The translations under genes were made by a program, and so were the position numbers. A DNA stretch of 48,731 nt from Candidatus Gastranaerophilales bacterium. GTDB lineage: Bacteria; Cyanobacteriota; Vampirovibrionia; Gastranaerophilales; Gastranaerophilaceae. Numbering within the stretch: the first letter of the stretch is position 1; each line of letters starts with the position of its first letter. This document shows, one piece after another, positions 26,453-33,695 of the stretch. The DNA is taken from contig CALUQN010000018.1 in assembly GCA_944322945.1 (NCBI GenBank), forward strand, positions 1 through 48,731. Reading direction: 5' to 3'. The notes under the pieces are model-generated. The model did not search any database. It was not told the DNA's origin and saw only the letters and a program-made list of their open reading frames with translations.

Positions 26453-28171
26453 ATGATTAAGAAGAGAGTAATAATTTCAACTGTTTTGACGCTACTTGCG
26501 GTATGGGGGAGCCATAACTATTGGCTGAATGTTAAACCGATTGACCTGTCGTTCAAAATCAATGGCGATAATATTCAACAGGTTGAAGCAAGGCTCTACA
26601 AATACGCAAACGAAAACTCTGAAAAGTTCTATTACCATAGAACTGATGTAAATGTCAAAGAGCACGTGAAATTCTCTTTCAAAAAACCGTATTCTCCTAA
26701 ACGTCTGAAACTATTGATATCACTGAATTCCCTTGAGGGGGGGGGGGATTTATGCGAGTTTAACCTGAAACATAACAAGATTAAGCTCAATGATTTTGAA
26801 AACTTCTCCGCCAAAGGCGCCACTCTCAAGGTTAAAGATAACAAGCTCTATTTCTCGCCGACTGATAAAAATGTCCTAATCTCGTATAACAAAAAATTAA
26901 AACTCAACGCAAGTACCAAATTTGATTTTCTTGTTCTTTTAATCATTGCGATTATTACATATCTTTTTGCTTACAAAATCACTTCCTACCTTGCGGATTT
27001 CAAGATTAACAAAGACAAATCTAGAATTGACATCGTATTTTTAGCGATATTTTTCTTAATTTTATTTATACCGATGATGAGAATTTCCAACGAAAAAACT
27101 TCCAAATCCGAAAACAGAACTCTTGCTGTTTACAAGCCGCTTTTTAAATCAAAAGGCAGTCTCAACTTCAACTACGGCAAAGACTTCGACAACTGGTTCT
27201 CTGACAGGTTTAATCTCAGAGAAAAAATCATCTTTGCACAGCATCAGGCTAATTATAAAGTAAGAAGCAACTTTGTTGAAATGAACAATAAATTTATTTT
27301 CAAAAATAATGGATATATAATAAATAATTATGCCAAAAACTTTATACCGTTTACAGATGAAGAATTAGAACGTTATAGCAGAAATATTTATAAATTTAAC
27401 AAATTCTGTGAGGACAACAATATTAAATTATATGTTGTTATCCCGCCATCACAACTCTCTTATAATCAAAAATATATACTAACATATCGCGACCTACACA
27501 AGGAAGATAGAGTTGTGAAATTTATTGATTATGCAAAGAAAAAATATAATTTGACAAATATAATCTTTCCTGAAAACGAGTTACGCAAAAATGAAAACGG
27601 TGAATTAATCTATTTTAAAACAGACCACCACCTAACTGACTACGGCTCGTATATACTTTACAAACACTTAATCAATACGATGAAAAAAGATTTACCATTA
27701 CTAACAATTACGCAGCAAAAGGATTTTAAAATTTACAAAAGAACACTTACCAGATACGAATATCATCGCAATTTCAATGAAGGCTGTGAATATATAAATG
27801 CAAAGATAAAGGCACCGGAATTACTTAAAACAGAATATATTTATTACGATTACAAATACCCGGAAAAGATTAAAATAACAGGGACGAAAGCGCATAAAAC
27901 TTTTACCAATAATGACGGGCATTACAAGTTATTGATAATGGGCGATTCTTACATGGAAAACCTTCTGTATTTTCTTAATACCAGCTTTTATAAGATTGAA
28001 AAATACAGAAGTAATATTGATCAATTGAAAAATCCAAAAAGAAAATCTGAATTTGAGATAAAAGCTTATGAAAAAATTATCAAAGACTATAAGCCGGACG
28101 CAATAATACTTATCAAACATTCCGGCACATTAGACGCAATAAAAGACATGTACCCGGAGGAGGTTGACTAA
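26453..28171 (+). CDS. AlgJ/AlgX-like polysaccharide O-acetylation protein with G11 tract
   Basis: A 572-residue membrane protein with an N-terminal helix (about 5-22), a ~130-residue extracytoplasmic domain, two more helices (about 155-178 and 190-208) and a C-terminal SGNH/AlgX-type catalytic domain. The DHH-type motif TDHHLTDYG is near residue 390 and the GDS nucleophile block LIMGDSYMEN near 496. Such proteins pass acetyl groups from an MBOAT partner to a surface polysaccharide. GGGGAA lies just before the ATG at 26453; an open frame further upstream lacks one. Eleven consecutive G residues at 26737-26747 fall at codons 95-98, in frame here, and look like a phase-variation tract. The MBOAT gene follows with a TAATG overlap. 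Confidence 0.85.
   Translation: MIKKRVIISTVLTLLAVWGSHNYWLNVKPIDLSFKINGDNIQQVEARLYKYANENSEKFYYHRTDVNVKEHVKFSFKKPYSPKRLKLLISLNSLEGGGDLCEFNLKHNKIKLNDFENFSAKGATLKVKDNKLYFSPTDKNVLISYNKKLKLNASTKFDFLVLLIIAIITYLFAYKITSYLADFKINKDKSRIDIVFLAIFFLILFIPMMRISNEKTSKSENRTLAVYKPLFKSKGSLNFNYGKDFDNWFSDRFNLREKIIFAQHQANYKVRSNFVEMNNKFIFKNNGYIINNYAKNFIPFTDEELERYSRNIYKFNKFCEDNNIKLYVVIPPSQLSYNQKYILTYRDLHKEDRVVKFIDYAKKKYNLTNIIFPENELRKNENGELIYFKTDHHLTDYGSYILYKHLINTMKKDLPLLTITQQKDFKIYKRTLTRYEYHRNFNEGCEYINAKIKAPELLKTEYIYYDYKYPEKIKITGTKAHKTFTNNDGHYKLLIMGDSYMENLLYFLNTSFYKIEKYRSNIDQLKNPKRKSEFEIKAYEKIIKDYKPDAIILIKHSGTLDAIKDMYPEEVD
26737..26747 (+). repeat. Poly-G tract of 11 in the acetylation gene
   Basis: Eleven G residues in a row within AT-rich coding sequence, encoding GluGlyGlyGlyAsp. 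The frame is open at this length; a change of one or two G residues would truncate the protein near residue 100 and probably reduce translation of the coupled MBOAT gene. Confidence 0.95.
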
Positions 28172-29565
28172 TGCTGTTCAGTTCAATGACATTTGTATTT
28201 ATGTTTTTACCGGTAGTTTGCGCGCTGTATCTTTTGAGTAACAAGCGGTTTCATAACCCGATACTGCTTGCGGCAAGCATAATTTTCTACGCGTGGGGCG
28301 AGCCTAAATACCTTGCGATTATGCTCCTCACTATCCTTATAAACTACGCCGGCGCTATTGCCGTAGAAAAATTCAACAGCCATAAAAAATTCTGGCTCAT
28401 CTCTACAATTGTCGTTGATTTGGGGCTTTTGATTTATTTTAAATACTTTAACTTTATTATTGATAACATCAATAACCTTTTCCACGCACACATTAACGCG
28501 CTTGATGTAATTATGCCTATCGGAATTTCTTTCTATACATTCCAGGCGCTGTCTTATGTTATTGACGTATTTAGAGGGGACTGCAAGGCGCAGAAAGATG
28601 TCTACAAACTTGCGCTCTACATCTGCCTCTTCCCGCAGCTGATTGCAGGCCCGATTGTGAAATACCATGATGTCGCAGAACAGATTGAAGATAGAGAAGT
28701 CAATTTTGACAAAGTAAATATAGGAGTCAAAAGATTTATCATAGGGCTTTCTAAAAAAATGCTCATCGCAAACACCCTCGGCGCCATTGCTGATAAAATC
28801 TTCACCCAGCCTGCCGATACTTTCTCTCCGCTTGTTGCGTGGCTTGGAAGTATTTCTTATACATTGCAGTTGTATTATGACTTTTCCGGATATTCTGATA
28901 TGGCAATAGGTCTCGGGCTGATTTTCGGGTTTCAGTTTATGGAAAACTTCAACTACCCGTATATTTCAAAATCCATCACGGAATTTTGGAGAAGATGGCA
29001 CATCTCGCTTTCAACATGGTTTAAGCAGTATCTGTATATTCCGCTCGGCGGCAACAGAATCAACAAAAACAGAACTTATATTAACCTCGGAATTGTATTC
29101 CTCCTGACAGGTGTCTGGCACGGTGCAAGCTGGAACTTTGTGTTCTGGGGCTTATGGAACGGATTTTTCATAATATTAGAAAAAATGACCGGCTGGCACA
29201 ACGATACCGACAAAGTGCCTGTCAAAATTCTAAAACATATTTATACGATATTCGTGTTTGTACTCGGCTGGGTAATGTTCAGAGCGGACAACATGACATA
29301 CGCGTGGACTTACCTCAAAAATATGTTCGGGCTCGTTCCTGTCCACGATATAACTTACACAATGATGTATTATGTCGATAATGTTGAAATTGTAACTCTG
29401 CTTGCCGGAATATTATGCGCAATGCCGATTTTCAAAAACATGATTTATGTTGAAAATAAAGCCGCAAAACTCGCTGTTAATGTATGGCTTATGGTGTTGT
29501 TTATACTGTCATCTGCCGCAATTGCAGCATCTACTTACAATCCGTTCATATATTTCAGATTTTAG
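28171..29565 (+). CDS. MBOAT-family O-acyltransferase (AlgI-like)
   Basis: A 464-residue polytopic membrane protein of the AlgI/DltB-like MBOAT family, which moves acetyl groups across the inner membrane toward surface polysaccharides. The N-terminal LFSSMTFVFMFLPV and LAASIIFYAWGEPKY are typical, the conserved WRRWHISLSTW and YIPLGGNR lie near residues 274-292, and the catalytic histidine is in TGVWHGASWNF near residue 316. It overlaps the AlgJ/AlgX-like gene by one base (TAATG), so it depends on that gene being read through. Together they would acetylate a sugar polymer; the polymer itself is not identifiable here. Confidence 0.93.
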   Translation: MLFSSMTFVFMFLPVVCALYLLSNKRFHNPILLAASIIFYAWGEPKYLAIMLLTILINYAGAIAVEKFNSHKKFWLISTIVVDLGLLIYFKYFNFIIDNINNLFHAHINALDVIMPIGISFYTFQALSYVIDVFRGDCKAQKDVYKLALYICLFPQLIAGPIVKYHDVAEQIEDREVNFDKVNIGVKRFIIGLSKKMLIANTLGAIADKIFTQPADTFSPLVAWLGSISYTLQLYYDFSGYSDMAIGLGLIFGFQFMENFNYPYISKSITEFWRRWHISLSTWFKQYLYIPLGGNRINKNRTYINLGIVFLLTGVWHGASWNFVFWGLWNGFFIILEKMTGWHNDTDKVPVKILKHIYTIFVFVLGWVMFRADNMTYAWTYLKNMFGLVPVHDITYTMMYYVDNVEIVTLLAGILCAMPIFKNMIYVENKAAKLAVNVWLMVLFILSSAAIAASTYNPFIYFRF

Positions 29566-29581
29566 CTGGTTTGCTTAATAG

Positions 29582-30379
29582 TTATTTTGAAATAATCATA
29601 AAAGATTTTAAATTTCTGCCGCCGCCGTCGCTGTTTGATGTTACTTCTATTTTGTCGAGGTAATTCATAGAAGTTGAGCTTCCGCCGTCAAACGCCATTG
29701 CACGGTCAAATCCCATTTTTTTGCATAAAGTTTGAACTTCATACATATTCATCGGATTCTTATCAGTGATTATAAGAATATGCGCGGCACCGTCTTTTAA
29801 ACCGATTACAGTCCTTGCGGTTTTATGCAGAACTGACGCAGATTCCCGAATTACTTCTCCGTCTTTTTTGACAATAAAAAATTCTTCTTCAAGTCTCAAA
29901 TTCGGCACTATCAAAGGCCCGCCCTGCCCTGATGTCAGCAGTTCGCACCCAAACTCAACATCAGCACTGTGCGGAGTGATTTCATATTGCAGTTTGTTTC
30001 CGCACCTTACAACCCGAAATTCCGTACGATTCATCACCATATCAAGACTTTTTCTTGAATATTTTCCGCTCATCCATAAATTTTCGTTAAACAGCGGATC
30101 CGCCGAAATTTGTCCGTCTGTCACTATGTATGAAATTGTTTTTTCATTTTCAGGATCGAAAAATCCTGCGTTTATTGTCAATTTTGCATTGCCTTTTTGG
30201 TGTGCTTCTTTGTTTGTTATAAGATGTTCACTTGCTACAAATTTGATTTTCTTTTTAATTTTTTCACCGTTCAGCGTTATGTGATAAATTCCGTCATTAT
30301 ATTCAATCTCGATAGGCTTTGCCACAGCCGCCGAATTAATTGCAAGTAAAGCACAAAATACCAGTAAAAGTTTTTTCAT
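29582..30379 (-). CDS. Secreted phosphodiester glycosidase-like (NAGPA domain) protein
   Basis: A 265-residue exported protein with a clear signal peptide (KKLLLVFCALLAINSAAVA, cleavage after about residue 20). The rest matches the phosphodiester glycosidase family named after the enzyme that uncovers mannose-6-phosphate: INAGFFDP, SGGP-like TSGQGGPLIV, ARTVIGLKDG, and the terminal AMAFDGGSSTSMNY and GGRNLKSF blocks. Members remove sugars joined through phosphodiesters. It is the last gene of the lptB-lptF/G operon, overlapping the permease stop by one base, so it probably works in the periplasm on an envelope glycan or lipid. The exact substrate is unknown. Confidence 0.88.
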   Translation of the reverse strand: MKKLLLVFCALLAINSAAVAKPIEIEYNDGIYHITLNGEKIKKKIKFVASEHLITNKEAHQKGNAKLTINAGFFDPENEKTISYIVTDGQISADPLFNENLWMSGKYSRKSLDMVMNRTEFRVVRCGNKLQYEITPHSADVEFGCELLTSGQGGPLIVPNLRLEEEFFIVKKDGEVIRESASVLHKTARTVIGLKDGAAHILIITDKNPMNMYEVQTLCKKMGFDRAMAFDGGSSTSMNYLDKIEVTSNSDGGGRNLKSFMIISK

Positions 30380-31494
30380 TATAAATCCTTAGTTTTATAA
30401 AACCCGATTATAGCTGCCAGAAACGCCAGCGGCGGGAATATTGCAGTAATAAACGGGTGCAGTACACCTTTTTCTGCCAGCAAATCAAAAAACGGCAGCG
30501 TTATATAATACAAGAATATACATCCGATTGCTATCGTAAACCCGATTAATCTCTGCTCCCTCGGCTTTGAAAAACCTAACAGCGCACCCATTACCGCAAG
30601 CAATATGCACACAAACGGATGGAAAAATCTCTGCAAATATTTGTTCAGCATATATCTGTATTCTTCTGTCAAACCCTCTTTTTTCAATAACTTGATATAA
30701 TTATGCAAATCATGGTTTGTGATTTCACGCTCTTTTTTTACAGAATATGTCATCAGCGTATAAGCATTTTTAGCCGATTCACCATTCAGTACCGACATTG
30801 CAGGGATTTGTTTTATAGCTTCAAAAATTCCGTCGCTGTTGATTTTATATTGTGTTACGTCATAAAGCGCCCAGTGATCAGAAAAAGTCCGCCCGCTTTT
30901 GGCATGGTATATATTTGCCAGCTGATGAACATCTGAATATCTCTGCTTTGAAAAATCCAGTACAATAATATTAATCATCTTGTCCAGACTGAATCTTGAT
31001 ACAATAACAGCCTCAACAGGTATATTATTCACGTCTTTCTGCGTATAAATATATTGAGTGGTCGTGTATTCGCCTTTTATATCACGTAATTTTTGTGCTG
31101 AAAGCGGAATAAGTTTGTCATAAGTCACAAAACACATCCACGTTACAATAAGGCTTAAAACGATAACCGGAGCAATAATTCTTTTGAAAGATAGTCCGAC
31201 AGCTCTGAATATTGTGAGTTCAGAATCCTTGCTCAATTTATCAAAAGTGAACAGCGACCCCAAAAGCAGCCCGACAGGAAACGCTTTGCCCAGGATTTTA
31301 GGCAATTCATAGAATAAAACAAGTATTGCTGTTTTTATCCCGTAATCACCGGCAAGAGTTTTCTTGATAGTATTCAGGAGCATTTCAGGTGCAATCCACA
31401 CAACCGTAAATAGTAATATCGCCACAAACGTGGTTACCATTACTTGAGTAAAAATATATTTATCGTAAATTTTGATTTTAGGCAAAAATTTCAT
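30379..31494 (-). CDS. lptF: LptF/LptG-family LPS export permease
   Basis: A 371-residue YjgP/YjgQ permease with the family layout of three N-terminal membrane helices, a periplasmic beta-jellyroll domain (about 125-265) and three C-terminal helices. The N-terminal YDKYIFTQVMVT and the following segments fit the family. With LptB it would extract lipopolysaccharide from the inner membrane. Only one LptF/G gene is present, as is usual in cyanobacteria, so it may act as a homodimer or with a distant partner. It overlaps lptB and the downstream glycosidase gene by one base each (TAATG), a fully coupled operon. Confidence 0.92.
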   Translation of the reverse strand: MKFLPKIKIYDKYIFTQVMVTTFVAILLFTVVWIAPEMLLNTIKKTLAGDYGIKTAILVLFYELPKILGKAFPVGLLLGSLFTFDKLSKDSELTIFRAVGLSFKRIIAPVIVLSLIVTWMCFVTYDKLIPLSAQKLRDIKGEYTTTQYIYTQKDVNNIPVEAVIVSRFSLDKMINIIVLDFSKQRYSDVHQLANIYHAKSGRTFSDHWALYDVTQYKINSDGIFEAIKQIPAMSVLNGESAKNAYTLMTYSVKKEREITNHDLHNYIKLLKKEGLTEEYRYMLNKYLQRFFHPFVCILLAVMGALLGFSKPREQRLIGFTIAIGCIFLYYITLPFFDLLAEKGVLHPFITAIFPPLAFLAAIIGFYKTKDL

Positions 31495-32219
31495 TACAAG
31501 CGGAAATCCTTTCCAAGATAAAATTCTTTTGCAACCGGATCAACAGCAACATCTTTGCTTCGTCCCTGAATTTTTATTTTTCCGTCAAAGATTACATACG
31601 CTCTGTCCGTAATAGATAGCGTTGCCTTAGGGTTGTGGTCGGTTATCAAAACCCCAAGCCCCTTATCTTCGGAAATTTTTCTGATGTTATCTTTGATATC
31701 GCCGATAGCAATAGGGTCAATCCCTGCAAAAGGTTCATCCAGCAGCATAAAATCAGGGCTTGCTGCAAGGGCTCTTGCAATTTCAACTCTGCGGCGTTCT
31801 CCGCCGGATAACGATACAGCCGCGTAATGTCTGAGCCGTTTTATACCAAACTCTTCCAAAAGTTCTTCCAGCTTGTATTTTTTCTCTCTGTATGTCAGTT
31901 TATCATTCATCTGCAATACAAGCTTTATATTATCTTCTACACTTAATTTTCTGAAAATTGAAGCTTCCTGCGGAAGATATCCCAAACCGGCTTTTGCTCT
32001 GATATTCATCGGCCAGCTTGTAATATCCTGCCCGTCAAGGAGTATTTGTCCGCTGTTGGGTTTGATAAGCCCTACTACCATATAAAATGTTGTAGTTTTT
32101 CCGGCTCCATTCGGTCCCAAAAGACATACCACTTCTCCCTTGTTCATTTCAAAGGAAATATCGTTTACTACACTTCTGTCCCCGTATATTTTTACTAAAT
32201 TTTTTGCTTCAATCTTCAT
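31494..32219 (-). CDS. lptB: LPS export ABC transporter ATPase LptB
   Basis: A 241-residue ABC ATPase that powers LPS transport. Walker A is GPNGAGKTT, the signature is LSGGERRR, Walker B is FMLLDEPFAGID, the Q-loop is LPQEASIFRKL and the H-loop is LITDHN, all matching the LptB subgroup, with the IRAKAGLGYLPQ stretch and the C-terminal FYLGKDFRL being characteristic. It opens an operon with the LptF/G permease. AGGGGAAA lies 4 nt before the ATG and a promoter is visible about 25-50 nt upstream. Confidence 0.97.
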   Translation of the reverse strand: MKIEAKNLVKIYGDRSVVNDISFEMNKGEVVCLLGPNGAGKTTTFYMVVGLIKPNSGQILLDGQDITSWPMNIRAKAGLGYLPQEASIFRKLSVEDNIKLVLQMNDKLTYREKKYKLEELLEEFGIKRLRHYAAVSLSGGERRRVEIARALAASPDFMLLDEPFAGIDPIAIGDIKDNIRKISEDKGLGVLITDHNPKATLSITDRAYVIFDGKIKIQGRSKDVAVDPVAKEFYLGKDFRL

Positions 32220-32244
32220 ATTTTCCCCTTTTAGTATAAATTTT

Positions 32245-32273
32245 ATTCTAATTTAAACAGGGCGAAAATGCAA
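32245..32273 (-). promoter_or_regulatory. Promoter of the lptB operon
   Basis: Reading the minus strand, TTGCAT (32273-32268) and TAGAAT (32250-32245) are 17 nt apart. The start would be near 32238, about 19 nt before the lptB ATG. Confidence 0.55.
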
Positions 32274-32331
32274 TCATAATCAGTATTTCAATTTTATATT
32301 ATTAAGATATGTAAAATATATTCAAAATATA

Positions 32332-32360
32332 TTGCATTTTTTATAAAAATATGTTATAAT
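32332..32360 (+). promoter_or_regulatory. Strong extended -10 promoter with no gene after it
   Basis: TTGCAT (32332-32337) and a perfect TATAAT (32355-32360) are exactly 17 nt apart, with TG one base before the -10 box. It points into a 200-nt stretch lacking any ORF, away from lptB and antisense in direction to trpS. Confidence 0.65.
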
Positions 32361-32366
32361 TAATAT

Positions 32367-32570
32367 ATAGAGACCATTTTTCTTTTTCTTTATTTTCTCC
32401 TACACACTAACCTTTTACCAAATAGCCGTAAAAACGGCTTTTCATTAAAACAATTGACAATTGAATAAAAGACTTTCTCATCCGCAAGGGTGAAAAAGAA
32501 CAAGCAGGACCGACAAATATCTCTGAAAGCAAAAAATGTAAATCTATTTTTTTTAATCCTGCTTGTTTTT
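32367..32570 (+). ncRNA. Candidate structured small RNA
   Basis: The ~200-nt segment from the predicted start near 32367 to a T-run at 32566-32570 has no ORF and no plus-strand gene after it. It has a C/T-rich 5' end, a hairpin AGCCGT-AAAA-ACGGCT (32424-32439), a long hairpin (32473-32498) closed by a GCAA tetraloop, and a perfect 11-bp terminator stem (32499-32509 with 32557-32567) around a 47-nt loop. I see none of the conserved blocks of SRP RNA, tmRNA or RNase P RNA. A 6S-like or lineage-specific RNA is possible. The remainder of the gap, 32220-32366, holds the lptB promoter and AT-rich sequence. Confidence 0.5.
32499..32570. terminator. Intrinsic terminator shared by the small RNA and trpS
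   Basis: AACAAGCAGGA (32499-32509) and TCCTGCTTGTT (32557-32567) are perfectly complementary, followed by five T residues on the plus strand and, read in the minus direction after trpS, by TTCTTTTTC. It can therefore end both transcripts. Confidence 0.75.
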
Positions 32571-32571
32571 C

Positions 32572-33585
32572 TTACTTTTGATACATCCCGATTAATTCTC
32601 TGACCTGAAGGAGAGTTTTTCGGGCTTGTATACGTGCTTTTTCAGAACCTTCGAGGATTATTTTACGTACTTCTTCGGGATGCGCTTCAAAATATTGGCG
32701 TTTTTCTCTGATTGGTCTTAATTTTTCATTAATTAAAGCGCCTAATTGTCGTTTGCAATCAGCACAGCCTCTTTGACCTTTTTCGCATTCTTCGCGGACT
32801 TGTGCGATTTGCTCATCGCTGCCGAAGATTTTCCAGTACTTAAACACAACTTCACATTCATCCGGATGACCGGGGTCATCTTTTCTGAGTCGGCTTCTGT
32901 CAGTTATTGCCGTCATAATTTTTTTAGAGGTGACTTCTTCAGTATCAGAGATTTTGATATCATTTTGGAAGGACTTGCCCATTTTGTTGCCGTCAAGTCC
33001 GCAGATGAGGGCACAGTCATTGAGAAGAGCGGCAGGTTCTTTAAAGAAATCTGTTTTATAGATGTTATTAAATCTTCTTGCGATATCTCTTGTAATTTCG
33101 ATATGAGCGATTTGGTCACTACCGACAGGTACTGCATCAGCGTTAAACATCAGGATATCAGCCGTCATCAATACCGGATATCCCATAAGACCAAATCCTA
33201 TTTGCGAGTTAAGCCCCTCTTTAGTGCGAAGGATTTTAGCCATATCTTTGAGGGTCGGGTCACGTTCAACCCAGTTTTGAGGGGTAATCATTCCGAGATA
33301 TATGTTTAATTCGGCGATTTCCGGTACCAGAGATTGAACATAAATGGTTGCCTTATCAGGGTCAATACCGGATGCAAGCCAATCAATAACCACGTCATTA
33401 ATGTCTTGTCGGAGAGTTTCGGTTTTGTCATATTTGGTAGTCAGGGCATGCCAGTCTGCAACAAAGAAAAAACTTTCATACTTATTTTGCAGCTCAACTA
33501 AATTTTGAATAACACCGAGGTAATGCCCCAAATGGAGTTTGCCTGTTGATCTCATACCGGTAACAATTCTTTGTGCCATAACCAT
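32572..33585 (-). CDS. trpS: Tryptophanyl-tRNA synthetase
   Basis: A 337-residue class I aminoacyl-tRNA synthetase that charges tRNA-Trp. The HIGH-type motif appears in TGMRSTGKLHLGHYLG, the ATP-binding KMSKS-type motif as GNKMGKSFQN, and the family's VGSDQIAHIEITRDIA and LMGYPVLMTADIL are present. AAAGGA lies 4 nt before the ATG at 33585; a second ATG six bases later is also possible. It is a single-gene unit with the terminator noted above. No T-box or trp leader is seen in its upstream 110 bp. Confidence 0.97.
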   Translation of the reverse strand: MVMAQRIVTGMRSTGKLHLGHYLGVIQNLVELQNKYESFFFVADWHALTTKYDKTETLRQDINDVVIDWLASGIDPDKATIYVQSLVPEIAELNIYLGMITPQNWVERDPTLKDMAKILRTKEGLNSQIGFGLMGYPVLMTADILMFNADAVPVGSDQIAHIEITRDIARRFNNIYKTDFFKEPAALLNDCALICGLDGNKMGKSFQNDIKISDTEEVTSKKIMTAITDRSRLRKDDPGHPDECEVVFKYWKIFGSDEQIAQVREECEKGQRGCADCKRQLGALINEKLRPIREKRQYFEAHPEEVRKIILEGSEKARIQARKTLLQVRELIGMYQK

Positions 33586-33677
33586 TTTGTCCTTTCATTT
33601 ATATTGAAAATTATAGCTAAAAAATCAGTTTATGTAAATCAATATTCCCACTGTAGGCTATAAATTTTTCAGGTTTT

Positions 33678-33695
33678 TATGATAAGCTAATATTT
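33678..33695 (+). promoter_or_regulatory. -10 box close to the binding-protein start
   Basis: TATGAT at 33678-33683 lies 12 nt before the ATG at 33696, which would give a leader of about 5 nt. No Shine-Dalgarno precedes the ATG. Confidence 0.35.

Noticed and set aside
30379-31494. Loss of lptG as a defect
   Set aside because: A single LptF/G gene is normal in cyanobacteria-like lineages, so it is not evidence of decay.
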